Shown here: positions 1-9,563 of the stretch, piece by piece
How positions within the stretch are numbered: the stretch's first letter is position 1
How the letters are laid out: every line of letters begins with the position of its first letter
Assembly: GCA_036924285.1 (NCBI GenBank)
Contig: JAYKYS010000006.1
Location: 24,154,001 to 24,218,000, forward strand
From: Asterella californica
Lineage: Eukaryota > Streptophyta > Marchantiopsida > Marchantiales > Aytoniaceae
Length of the DNA stretch: 64,000 bases
Reading direction: 5' to 3'
Position numbers and translations under genes: made by a program
The notes under the pieces: generated by a model
What the model saw: the letters and a program-made list of their open reading frames with translations, nothing else
Database searches by the model: none
What the model was told of the DNA's origin: nothing

Positions 1-2
1 AA

Positions 3-1685
3 ACCCAAGTGTATACTGATAACATTTCGCTCAAGTACTTTGAGACGCAAGATCGGGTGACGCCAAAGCAACTACGATGGCATGATACCTTGGCTCTCAT
101 GAACGTGGAATTAATCCACAAAGCGAGAAAGGACAATGTGGTTCCTGACGCCTTGAGTCGCAAGGAGGAATATCTTCCATCGTCAACACAGATTTTGCGA
201 GCTATGTATCCTAAGGAGTCAGACTTGGAGAGGCGAATACGTGAAAGTTACATGGGTGATGACCAAGCGAAGGAATACTTGGAACAACTCAAGCGAGGGG
301 TGAAGTTGCAGAACATGCAGCTAAGACATGGTTTACTCATGTTCAAGCAAAGTCGGGTTTATGTGGGACAAGGAAAACTTAGGACCAAGTTGTTAAAAGA
401 ATCTCATGATGTGCCCTTATCAGGCCATAAAGGAGAAAAGTCCACTTTAGCGGTAATCGCTAAAAAGTTTTATTGGCCCCACATGAAAGACGATGTTTCC
501 CACTTTGTGAAAACATGCGTAACCTGTCAAGCGAATCGTGTTTCTTATGAGAAGAAACAAGGATTGCTTCATCCTTTGCCGATTCCAGCCAGACCTTGGG
601 AAAGCATTAGCATGGACTTCATTACCTCTCTGCCTGACTCGAATGGATACAACGCAATTTTTGTGATAGTTGATCGGTTTAGCAAACTAGCGAAGTTTGC
701 TCCGACCTTGGACACTGCAACAGCGTTCACGACTTCTCGGTTGTTCCTAGATACTTGGTGGCGTTCACATGGATTACCCTGGAGTATTATTTCAGATAGA
801 GACTCTAAGTTCACAAGTGCCTTTTGGAAACACTTATTCCAAAAATTGGGGACTAAGTTAAAATTTAGTACCGCCTTTCATCCGGAAACAGATGGGCAAA
901 CGGAACGAGTTAACTCGGTTCTGAATCAATACTTGAGGAATTATGTGAGCGCGGACCAAAGTGATTGGGCGGAGTGGCTCAGTCTTGCGGAGTATTGCTA
1001 CAATTCCACGAAGCATTCGGCAACCGGCGAATCGCCTTTCTTGCTGGCTTACGGACGTGAGCCAGAAGGGCCTCTTGACTTGACTCTTGCAGGGAGTTCT
1101 ACATCGGCACGACCAAGAACAAGGCAAACATCAGCTGAAGAGTTGGTGGCGACAATGCAGCGGCGCGAGGAGCAAGTTAAGAAGAACCTCGAGAAGGCGC
1201 AGCAACGGTACACGAAGCAGGTAAACAAACATCGGCGGCAAGTGAAGTTTCAAGTGGGCGAAGTGGTTAAGTGGTTAAGTGCGAAAAACTTCACACTTCC
1301 GAAGGATATATCGGCGAAGTTCTCATCAAAGTTCGCCGGACCTTTTGTCATTGTCAAGAATCCGCACGAAGACGTTTATACCTTAGACCTTCCTCGCGAG
1401 TGGCAGTTGCATCCGACTTTCCATGTTTCCTTACTAAAGAAACACTTCAAGGATGATTTGCGACCGGAGCGCAAACAGGTTCTTAGGCCTCAACCTGATG
1501 TCGTGCAAGGCGAAGCAGAATATGAGGTGGAGTCCATTTTGCGATCTCGGCGCAAATCAAACCGGATGGAGTACTTGGTCAAATGGCGTGGTTACCATTT
1601 GAAGGAAGCAACTTGGGTGCCAGAGGAAGATCTCGCACATGCGAGCGAAGTATTGGACCTGTTCAAACGGAGACAAGGACAATAA
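3..1685 (+). CDS. pol: Chromovirus (Ty3/gypsy) pol, 3' part: RNase H tail, integrase, chromodomain
   Basis: This frame is open from the window edge to a TAA, about 560 codons without a break, so the gene is 5'-partial only because the window starts inside it. It begins in the end of RNase H (TDNISLKYFETQ and, later, PDALSR). It then has an integrase zinc-binding HHCC region (SGHKGEKST to TCVTCQANR, about residues 132-175) and a DDE core: D in SMDFITSLPD near residue 203, D in ISDRDSKF near 263, E in TDGQTERVN near 299. A C-terminal chromodomain follows (YEVESILRSRR, YLVKWRGY, TWVPEEDL, about residues 504-550). In this family the integrase inserts the element cDNA and the chromodomain is thought to steer insertion to modified chromatin. 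The lack of stops, together with the intact 3' LTR, suggests a recent copy. Codon 9 is GTG, so no start lies here. Confidence 0.95.
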   Translation, partial: TQVYTDNISLKYFETQDRVTPKQLRWHDTLALMNVELIHKARKDNVVPDALSRKEEYLPSSTQILRAMYPKESDLERRIRESYMGDDQAKEYLEQLKRGVKLQNMQLRHGLLMFKQSRVYVGQGKLRTKLLKESHDVPLSGHKGEKSTLAVIAKKFYWPHMKDDVSHFVKTCVTCQANRVSYEKKQGLLHPLPIPARPWESISMDFITSLPDSNGYNAIFVIVDRFSKLAKFAPTLDTATAFTTSRLFLDTWWRSHGLPWSIISDRDSKFTSAFWKHLFQKLGTKLKFSTAFHPETDGQTERVNSVLNQYLRNYVSADQSDWAEWLSLAEYCYNSTKHSATGESPFLLAYGREPEGPLDLTLAGSSTSARPRTRQTSAEELVATMQRREEQVKKNLEKAQQRYTKQVNKHRRQVKFQVGEVVKWLSAKNFTLPKDISAKFSSKFAGPFVIVKNPHEDVYTLDLPREWQLHPTFHVSLLKKHFKDDLRPERKQVLRPQPDVVQGEAEYEVESILRSRRKSNRMEYLVKWRGYHLKEATWVPEEDLAHASEVLDLFKRRQGQ

Positions 1686-2407
1686 GGGCGTTAGCAAGAT
1701 GAGGACATCTCCTTCCAGCGAGGGGTGAAGAAACGACGGACCATACGAGTAGCAACTTGAGGCGATTTGGGCCGATGGACTTTGTACTTTATTTGTGTTT
1801 GGAAATAAAGATTTTGTTTCTTGAAAAATTGTCTAAGTGTATTGGTAGTGCATGGCTATGACTAGTTCTGATCAGATGCCTAGGATGTTGTCAAGAGGAG
1901 GAACGAAGCACACTCAAAGGAAGCGAGCTGGTTTGGATAAGCATCTAAATCAAGACTAAGTCTTGATGTCAAGACTTAGGTTTGCCGTAGCGTTGGCAAA
2001 GCAAGTATGAACCTTCATACTTGTCTTGGGGCTTGGGGTGATCTTGCTTTGTGGTTTTCTACAAAGTAAACTTAGTCTCGCGTCTAAGTCAAATCAGATT
2101 GCGACCGGAAAGTGAGTTTTGGGGGACCTTGTAAGTAGGTGTGAATACTTATAGTTTGCAAGTTAGAGTCTTAAGTAGAACGTTTAGAAGTTGTCAACTA
2201 GTTTTGTTTAGGGTAAGCCAAAAAGGTAAGGCTTTTCCCGAGACTAGTTGGAATTTTCTAAGTGTTCTAGCGACAATTTAAGACTCAAGCCAAGAAGAGA
2301 ATTGCGGGTTAGCTACCAGAACGCAATTCTGACGCCAAGGGGTTGGCTACCCATTTTGAACTTGGTGTTAACTTAAAGGATCATTGTTGATGAGGGCATC
2401 AACCTCC
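1686..2407 (+). other. Chromovirus 3' untranslated spacer
   Basis: About 720 bases between the pol stop and the polypurine tract. No open frame of note is seen. A possible polyadenylation hexamer AATAAA lies at 1804-1809. The stretch is part of the element and ends at a G-rich tract. Confidence 0.6.
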
Positions 2408-2421
2408 AAAGTGGGGGTGAG
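2408..2421 (+). promoter_or_regulatory. Polypurine tract of the chromovirus
   Basis: The purine-rich run AAAGTGGGGGTGAG ends directly at the TG of the 3' LTR. This is the usual position of the plus-strand primer for LTR retrotransposon reverse transcription. Confidence 0.8.
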
Positions 2422-3617
2422 TGTCGCGCCCCTCATTCTCAAGATCGGGCGCAGACGCGAACAACAGAACCCTAGCGGACTTGCGCTAGGTTGGGAACGC
2501 TGCGAGTAGGACTTAACGGCGTGACCGGGAAGTCGGGATCAGATGAACCCTAAGTGGTTCTCTGAACCAAGGTTAGAACCTTGGGTTAGGACATAAGGGC
2601 CTACCCCAAGAGGGCCCCAGACGAACGCTGACCTAAGGGGGCGAGTCTAAGAACGGGCTGAAACATGAGTCTGAGACGTGGGTCCGAGACGTGGGACCGA
2701 GATGTGGGTCCGAGACGCAGACGAACCACAGGGTTCGACCCTGGGTCTGGACCACAGGTTTTCGAAAAAAACTGCTAAGTGTTGGAGCTCCAGGGACGTT
2801 TTAGGTCGTGGAAGGAGCTCCACGTAAGATCTCGAGGCGAATGAGGTATCATTGGAAAGGTCTCGTCGAGAGCTTTCCAGTGATATATAACACTCCTCGA
2901 TCTGACCTCCGAGCTGGAAGTTATGGCCGAACCACAATCGGGTTGTGGTATAATTTTCAGGGACCAAGGAGGAGGCCGGGCCGCCGATCCCCAGAAGTAT
3001 ATATGAGGGGGGCTCGATGCCTGGGTGGGCCAGGACGAGTCACCCGACCCCAAGGTTCGGTGGGCGGACTCTGGGGGCATGAGGTGATGGCTGGGCCGGT
3101 TCCAAGGCACGTTCCGATCCAGACTTGGATGTCTGGACTTAGGAACGATGCAAGGGCTGGGGCAAGACTAGGGAACGAGTCGGCGGGTTAGACCACCGTT
3201 CGGGAGCCTAGACCCAGACGGACATCACGGGCGGTTGGGCCGCTAGGTGTGCTGGAGGCACCGTTTAGGACCCTGGACTTTATGGGAAGTCCGCCCCAAG
3301 TCATATTGTGACTTGCTCATGTTTGGGACCGACTTAGGCGGATCCAAGTCGGGAAGTAGGATTGCTGAGCTTGATGATTAGGGAGACGGTCAGGCTCCGG
3401 TCCGGACCAAACAGAACTAAGGTAAGTGGTGCATGGACGCTAACTTGTGATTGTGTTTGCAGGTTAGCGGTGTAAAGTTTGCGACCTACTGAGCTAGAGC
3501 TTCCGCTGGCGCAACAAGGCGGTAGGTGCGCGAAAATAGTCATTACTGTGGATACTAGTCTTATCGCTATAGGTGGACAATAGGGCAAGATGACGATGAG
3601 GAAAAGAGGTTTCAACA
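2422..3617 (+). repeat. Chromovirus 3' LTR (1196 bp)
   Basis: The LTR starts TGTCGCGCCCC directly after the polypurine tract and ends AACA at 3617. The right border is fixed because the next base resumes the reading frame of an older gypsy RT fragment (RFGARILTDR). A TATA-like TATATAT at 2998-3004 could be the LTR promoter. Positions 2667-2720 hold about four 13-bp imperfect tandem units built on GTCCGAGACGTGG. The partner 5' LTR is outside the window. If the element is complete, its target duplication should read AGATT (3618-3622) if it is 5 bp long. Confidence 0.85.
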
Positions 3618-3740
3618 AGATTTGGTGCTCGCATACTTACGGATCGACAAAAGAGATACCCTCAAGTCAAACGGGAGCGCTAGGGCGTTGTAACCGCAAT
3701 GAAAGCTGAGAAGGAGTATCTCATTGGAGCACAAATACTA
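3618..3740 (+). pseudogene. Family A gypsy RT/RNase H junction fragment
   Basis: The plus strand encodes RFGARILTDRQKRYPQ and then TAMKAEKEYLIGAQ. This matches the RT-RNase H boundary of the complete family A element on the minus strand of 13013-21955. A TAG interrupts the frame. The fragment is cut on the left by the chromovirus and on the right by an abrupt change of strand at about 3740. It is a relic with no coding capacity. Confidence 0.8.
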
Positions 3741-4215
3741 CTTGACAACAACAATCTTCCGAATTCCAAAGCTCGACTTCTCTGCTGAAAGAGTGAGATT
3801 TCCTCAAGCCTTGTTAAGATCATCTCCACATCGTGAATATGATCAACCACAAATGTTCGACATCCATCCTCAGTAAACTTCTCATGTTTGTCTTCGACCG
3901 CACATCCTTTCATAAGAATATCATCTATGAAAGGTATGGTCTTCTCCCGAATGAATTCTCTCAAAATCCTATTCATTGCATTCTGCACACGAGCAACAAA
4001 GTTTGTCGCTCCTTGTGATAATATGCACATCCTTACAAGCCCTAGTGGAGTACGCATAGTGATGAGATCTTTGCTCTCTATTGCCAATTGGAACTGATCA
4101 TACCCAGAGTATAAATCTCCAATCGAGTAGATAGCACGACCAGCAAAAGCTTCCTGCACCTTCATCTACTATGGGTCATGATCCCATGTTCCGGATAGTC
4201 ACCTTGTTAGCACGT
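3741..4215 (-). pseudogene. Family A gypsy reverse transcriptase, C-terminal half (relic)
   Basis: The minus strand reads EAFAGRAIYSIGDLYSGYDQ, MRTPLGLVRM, LSQGATNFVA and the catalytic-loop motif IPFIDDILMKG. These match the intact family A RT at 16142-17977. The reading continues with indels to IVVVK near 3742. The N-terminal half of the same RT lies at 6502-6866, and the two were separated by the LTR at 4216-6501. The copy is non-functional. Confidence 0.9.
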
Positions 4216-5753
4216 TGTCGTAGGGTGTGAAATATGGTCTGGGAATACACGGGGTATCTGGCTGTAGAGAGATACAACTGGATCTACGACCTAACCGATG
4301 AAAACTTATGCTCTCAATATCTAATCTATCAGTGTTTTTTGTAGGTTACTAGCGAGCTAACTTGACCCAAGTGTAGCACATGTGCATCACACAAATGACT
4401 CGAAGCTCGATCCCACTCTAGATAAAGGCAAGGCTCATACACGGTACGTGTCTGCTTTAGATCCCAAGCACTCTTCATACAATCTCTCATCCACATCCGC
4501 TTCACTACTTCTTCTCGACAAACTACCTAATTGTAGCCTCTGACCTTCTATTGTTTGCTGATACGAGTTTGCTCAGGAAGATGTCCACAGCAAGGACCGC
4601 CTACTACACAAGCTTCCCAACGATACAAGACATATCGGCAGTAAAACAGCTAGAAACTCGGGGCGTGATACCGAGGATAACGGTACCTCAGCTTCAGCAA
4701 GACGTGGCACCTCCACTGAGCGTGATCGCCGTACCAATCTCACAATACAGCCTCCTTGTCATCCACACGACACCTCCAAGAAGCACACCTCCCATCTTCA
4801 AGTCGTTTTTGTTCAACTCCAACCAAGAGATTTCAGCAAAATCTCTCTACGTCTTTCTCGCCTCGCTGCAAACTGAACTTTGACACTCTCGTGCCTTCAC
4901 CTCGATTATCCAATAAGGCTCAAACTCCACAGGACATCCCCTCTGACCCTTCCCTACTACTGTATGAAATTTCAGTCCCAGATCTGACCCCCAACTGTCC
5001 GCGATGAATCAAGCCACCCGCCTGTGCTAACTTCTGAGCTTTACAGATCTCGATGGCCAAAATCCTAGATCTCCACACATTCTCTTACCCAATTGAACTG
5101 AAATTTCACATGTGACTAGCTGATAGGGCACACTCTCATCCTGGAAAGTTTCACTCAGAGATCCAATCCCATGTGCACGGAGCAACTCAAGCTTTGAATC
5201 CAAAGAAAGCGGGTTTTCTCATACCTCTCAACTGTAACAGCCAACTTCAATTGATCATTTCAGGAGCAAATCCAACCCAAATGTAGGATTGTTTTACATC
5301 AATACAACCAGCACGGAGTGAACTACTCGATCCCCTTGACAGCTCCTAAAGATCACCTCTAAAACTCCCGGATCACTCCAAAACGTGGCTCGGGGTACCG
5401 ATTTGACCCCCCTGACCTTCAACGTCCATCACTCTCTCCTCAGAACTCCAAATCGCCTGATCTTTGTCTCTAGAGTGTAGCCTGTCTCGAGAGCTTTCCA
5501 ACAAGACCACTCACTCCTCAAATGACCCCCGGGAAGACCTCCAAAACCCTAAAGCCGTCTGCAGATCTAGAATGGCGTTGATTGGTCGAAAATGGACCAA
5601 TAAGAAAACAGATCTGAAAACCTCTTTTGTCCTCTACTTGGTACCCTAGAACAACTATAATCTTACTATCCTCTCATGCCTTCAAGGCATCGGCCCCAAC
5701 CTTAGGTTAATTACATTCGTCGAACTATAGAGATCATCCTTAACACTTAAGAT

Positions 5754-5957
5754 TCAGTACAAGGTCAAGATGACGACCTGGAACCGATTTACGATGAAAG
5801 GTACTACAAAAGGAAATGGAGAAGCCATCACTTGATTACAGTACTCCTCCCCAAAGTTCCTTGCGATCCACGCACGATGATTGATCTTCCGCCGACAGTG
5901 ACACCGAACATCCACCCAGACGTTGAAAGGGATGTTGGCTGGATAATTCAAGTCCAT
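5754..5957 (-). CDS. LTR-borne mini-ORF B (67 codons), paralogue of mini-ORF A
   Basis: The frame starts MDLNYPANIP and ends VVILTLY-stop. It lies directly downstream of mini-ORF A in the same frame. Its core (NHRAW, FGEEY, MASPFPFVVPFIV, FQVVILTLY) aligns with that of mini-ORF A (RDHFRQW, FGEEF, MDSPTPVILPIV, DLTVYIL), so the two are probably an ancient tandem duplication. Homologues lie at 28707-28910 (again exactly 204 nt) and 49576-49783 (208 nt, one indel near the start, internal stops). No signal peptide or known motif is visible and the function is unknown. Confidence 0.5.
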   Translation of the reverse strand: MDLNYPANIPFNVWVDVRCHCRRKINHRAWIARNFGEEYCNQVMASPFPFVVPFIVNRFQVVILTLY

Positions 5958-5966
5958 TGGCCCTCG

Positions 5967-6182
5967 TCAAAGTAAGATGTACACTGTCAAGTCCCAGTCC
6001 TCTCCATACGTGACGATTGGTAAGATCACCGGAGTAGGCGAGTCCATCATCCTCCCCATGAACTCTTCTCCAAAGTAGGCGACGAACCACTGTCGAAAGT
6101 GATCGCGGTGGATCAAGTGAAGCTTGATATGAAACGGGTTCGGAAATGGCAGATTTGGAACTCGATTCAATCCTCCATCCAT
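5967..6182 (-). CDS. LTR-borne mini-ORF A (71 codons), unknown function
   Basis: The frame starts MDGGLNRVPN and ends TVYILL-stop. Homologous frames with the same ATG and stop positions (216 nt including the stop) occur at 28485-28700 and 49357-49572 in two other LTRs. Conserved features include FHIKL or FQIKL, an aromatic HF, FGEEF or FDEEF, a P-hydrophobic-P patch, and a C-terminal YGE-W-D-L-V-I strand-like pattern. I do not recognise a named domain. The alternating hydrophobic C-terminus only loosely recalls a B3-like DNA-binding fold, which is a guess. Nine bases separate its stop from mini-ORF B. It is open in this copy but carries stops in the others. Confidence 0.5.
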   Translation of the reverse strand: MDGGLNRVPNLPFPNPFHIKLHLIHRDHFRQWFVAYFGEEFMGRMMDSPTPVILPIVTYGEDWDLTVYILL

Positions 6183-6501
6183 GAATACAACTCCTGCCGC
6201 TCCTTCTTATCACGTAAGACACTAAGACACACTCATGAAAACTACCCCTCCAGAAGAATACCTCACAAACCCCCAACCCCCTATCTTATACCTATGTTTG
6301 ACAACAAGAGCCATTCACGCGAACGTTCACGGATCATTGAATCGACACATCTTGTTATCGTGCGATCTCACATCCAGACCTCTGTGAACGTGACATCTAA
6401 TACCCTCTCATGCGAACTACACAAAAGGTTCACCGAACACAAAGAAAACACAACACCCGTTCCACACTGAATTCACATGTGGGACGTCTCACAACACGAC
6501 A

Positions 6502-6866
6502 ACGTTGCATGTCTTGGATGAACCTAAGAGCCCTTGACTTCTTGAGTATGATAAACCACCGACTCGAGTAAGGTCTCATATATAGCTCTAAAATACCCAT
6601 GCGTATTTTCTCCTTTAACAACTCAACAAGCTTTGGCAACATAGCTCGTGGTACTGGTAAGACTTCAAGTCCCAAGGCACATGTGGTACTGTGAAGATCA
6701 CCATGGGTGCTACGACACTCGTATCTACACATCCAATCTCTTCTGCACTGAAAGCAAAGGTTTTTCCATGCCTTCTCATGGAAATGTTTTCTCTCTTCCT
6801 CAATGAGAAACTCACCCCTTCCAACCTGCAGTCTTTTGAGTGGAGGTTTCTACAACCAAATGACAT
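6502..6866 (-). pseudogene. Family A gypsy reverse transcriptase, N-terminal half (relic)
   Basis: The minus strand reads FSAEEIGCVDTSVVAPMV, FTVPHVPWDLK, PKLVELLKEKIRMGILE and YSSRWF, then ALRFIQDM close to the LTR border at 6501. It matches the intact family A RT. It has several frame changes and is the left part of the RT whose right part is at 3741-4215. Confidence 0.85.
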
Positions 6867-6881
6867 GCCACAAGGAGTGAA

Positions 6882-7763
6882 ATGGCTAGGCCAGAGACAA
6901 GGCAGGAGACTACACCTACTCGGGAGGAGAGTATGGAGGATCTACCACCTACAACACCAAAAGAGAAGGAGAAGAGCAAGGAGAAGGATAAGATGCTTGC
7001 ATACAAACTTCAGTCTGACATTGAGATTGCCATAGGCTTGAAGCAAGTGTTAGAGAATCGTATCTTGAATGGGAAGGTTGAGTTTACTTTGGGTGAGATT
7101 CTTGGGATAGCAAAGCGTGAGTTCCATGAGGTTATCACAGATATCGTCAAGAGGAAACGTCAGATTTTGGATGAAGCAACTACTCTTAGCGCTCTAGGGA
7201 CCAAACTGTCGGAAGATGAGGACGATGAGATTGCTGGTTACTGCTCTCAAGTATCAAAGGGGAGGTCGTATCAGCACGTGAGGTTTGAAGATGAGGTGGA
7301 AGCATCGAAGAAGAGCCATTACTCTCACAACCATTGGGCAGGAGCAACCACACAGACCTTAGTGAAGTTGGGAGATCTATAAGAACTTGTGGTGGCATTG
7401 ATTGATCACGTCTCAGAGATTAATCTAATGTCTAAGGAGCTATACAAGCGTGGGAGGTGGTCTATAGACACCGACTATTGATGACTTATCCGTGCTGCCA
7501 ACAACCAGAGGAGAGAACTCTATGATGCTTGTCTCAACCTCAAGGTAACTGTGGGTGACGTCAGTGATGTTCAGAATTTCTTTGTACAAGATATGTCAAC
7601 TTATCTTATCATTCTAGGACAGCCTTACATTACTGCTGTTAGAATGGAGACACGAGTTATGGATGATGGTTCAGCTATGCTAGGATACGTAGTAGAGATG
7701 GCAGAAGAGCAGTTCAATTTTTTAGCATTGCAGCAGAACATGAGAGGAATCGTGATAGCTTGA
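6882..7763 (+). pseudogene. Family A gag-end/protease region of an older element
   Basis: The frame starts MARPETRQETTPTREES and runs through LAYKLQSDIEI, EILGIAKREFHEVI and KRKRQILDE. These correspond to the protease ORF of the complete element (18013-19137). A TAA at 7380 interrupts just before the protease motif, which is changed to LIDHVSEINLM where the complete copy has LVDHGSEINIM. The reading continues as FFVQDMSTYLIILGQPYI and TAVRMETRVMDDGS to a TGA at 7761. The gag zinc-knuckle part is absent upstream because the element is 5'-truncated against the minus-strand RT relic near 6870. Confidence 0.85.
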
Positions 7764-9563
7764 GAGACCGTCCGCTATCTAAGATTACTCAAGAGTTTTG
7801 ACAGAGTGTCATTGAAGAGCGATACTTCAATAGTACAGTAGAGATAGAATTCTCGTCTGATCTCATAGAGCATGAAGCTTTATCCACTAGCTTCTTAGGA
7901 TTGACATCATGTGGGTCAGTGTGTTATAGGAAGGTTGAGAATCTAAAGAGGTTTGAGAGGCAACATGTAAAGTATGTAAGTAGTCTTTGTGGGATAGTGG
8001 AGAGTTAGCTGGAGATGAATACATATCTGGAGTGTTTGAAGAACAGTATTTGGTAGATACTATAGGGAGTTGAAATCTATATTAGAAAGCTCTATAGATG
8101 ATGTAGACAGAGTGGTGAGAGTGAGCTCCAAAGAGCTTTATGATGTAATTGATAAGTTTATAGATCGACAAGAGGTGTATGTGGAGACCAAGTACAAGTC
8201 AGTGGCAAAGAAAGTCAAACCAGTGGCTTTGTCTTTACCACTCGACTACGATCAGAAGATGGAGCAAGCTGCACGAGAACCGACGCTTCGAGGACCAAGA
8301 AGAATTAGACACCAGTTCACAGAAACAACACTGAAGGAGTTGAGGATTGGAGGTGATGGATTTCTTACTGAGCAAGAGAAGAAGAGCTTCAGGGAGATGC
8401 TATCTAGGCATGGTAAGGCGTTTGCGTTTGAGTCACATGAAGTAGGATATGTAGATCCAAGTGTAGTTGCACCTATGGTAATCTTTACTATATCGTATGT
8501 GTCTTGGAATCTACGTCATATCCTTGTACCTAGAGCTCATCTACCAAAACTGATAGACTTGCTCAATGAGAGGATTAGGATAGGTATCTTGGAACCATCT
8601 ATAGCTCCCTACTCAAGCAGATGGTTTACTATTTCGAAGAAGAGTGGAGCTTTGAGATTCATTCAAGATATGCAGCCAGTTAACAATGTGACTATCAGGA
8701 ATATGGGTATAGGATCTATTGTAGATGAGTTTGCAGAGGCTTTTGCTGGTCGTGCTATCTATTCAATGGGGGACTTATATTCAAGTTATGATCAATTTCA
8801 GTTATCTTCTGAGAGTACAGACTTGACAACAATGAGGACACCTTTGGGATTACTAAGGCTGTGCACCTTGCCACAAGGTGCTACCAATTCTGTAGCACAT
8901 ATGATGAATGACATGAACAAAGTTTTTTGAGATTTCATTCCTGAAAAAATTATGCCATTCTATGATGATGTGCCGATCAAAGGATGTGCTGAGGAGGAGA
9001 AGAATGAAATAATGGATCAAAGGGGGTGCCGTAAGTTTGTTGCAGACCACATATCTGACTGTGATAAGGTATTGAGTCGACTGGAGGAGGTTCATTTGAC
9101 TTTATCAGGAGCAAAGTCTGTATTTGGAGAACAGGAGGTGTTAATTGTGGGACACCTATGTGGATCTTAAAGTCATAAACCTTGTCCAAACAAGGTTGAT
9201 GCCATTCGAAGGATAAAGGAGACATGTGGATCATTCACTGGGGTGAGAAGATTTCTAGGTGCATGTGTGTTTTATCATATATGGATTCCACACTTTACCC
9301 ATGTAGCAGAGCCGCTGTACAAGTTGCTGAGGAAGGGGCAAAGATTTCAGTGGCAAGAGGAGCAAAGCGAGTCCATGAGGAAGTTGAAGGATCTTTTGGC
9401 TTCACCACCAACTCTACGGAAGGTAACATATGAGTTGGGCAGATCTGTTATCCTTACTGTTGATACTAGTCCTATGGGCATTGGATGGGCTGTAGGACAA
9501 GACGATGAGGATGGAAATAGGTATGTGGTGCGTTTTGGAGCTAAGGTGTTAAGTTCGCGGTAG
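7764..9563 (+). pseudogene. Family A reverse transcriptase of the older element
   Basis: A GVFEEQ-like start near 8030 is followed by the longest open piece, 8070-8930 (286 codons). This piece contains KYKSVAKKVKPVA, FLTEQEKKSF, GYVDPSVVAPMV, YSSRWF, ALRFIQDMQPVNN and MRTPLGLLRL. A TGA at 8928-8930 breaks it before the catalytic loop, which reads MPFYDDVPIKG instead of IPFLDDILMKG. Further pieces at 8952-9170 and 9243-9563 continue to TVDTSPMGIGWAVGQDD, the start of RNase H. Stops and substitutions at the active loop make it inactive. Confidence 0.9.

Larger units (their letters stand above)
4216..6501 (-). repeat. Family B solo LTR (2286 bp)
   Basis: The insertion has TG...CA ends. On the minus strand it starts TGTCGTGTTGTG and ends CCCTACGACA. 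It is flanked by a perfect 4-bp duplication ACGT (4212-4215 and 6502-6505). The interrupted RT reads across the site once the LTR is removed. No internal polyprotein is present, so this is best read as a solo LTR left by LTR-LTR recombination. An old diverged copy in plus orientation starts at 49037. The LTR carries two small tandem open frames, listed separately. The remainder, about 3.3 kb of window sequence with its flanks, holds no other gene I recognise. Confidence 0.85.

Noticed and set aside
569..1127. Minus-strand open frames within the chromovirus integrase
   Set aside because: Shadows of the plus-strand coding frame.
3422..3462. GTAAGT...TTTGCAG intron-like segment in the chromovirus LTR
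   Set aside because: Only 41 bases long, well below usual plant intron length, and no reading frame depends on it.
5754..6182. B3-type DNA-binding domain as identity of the mini-ORF pair
   Set aside because: Only a loose pattern of alternating hydrophobic residues and a W-D-L ending. Not enough to name the domain.
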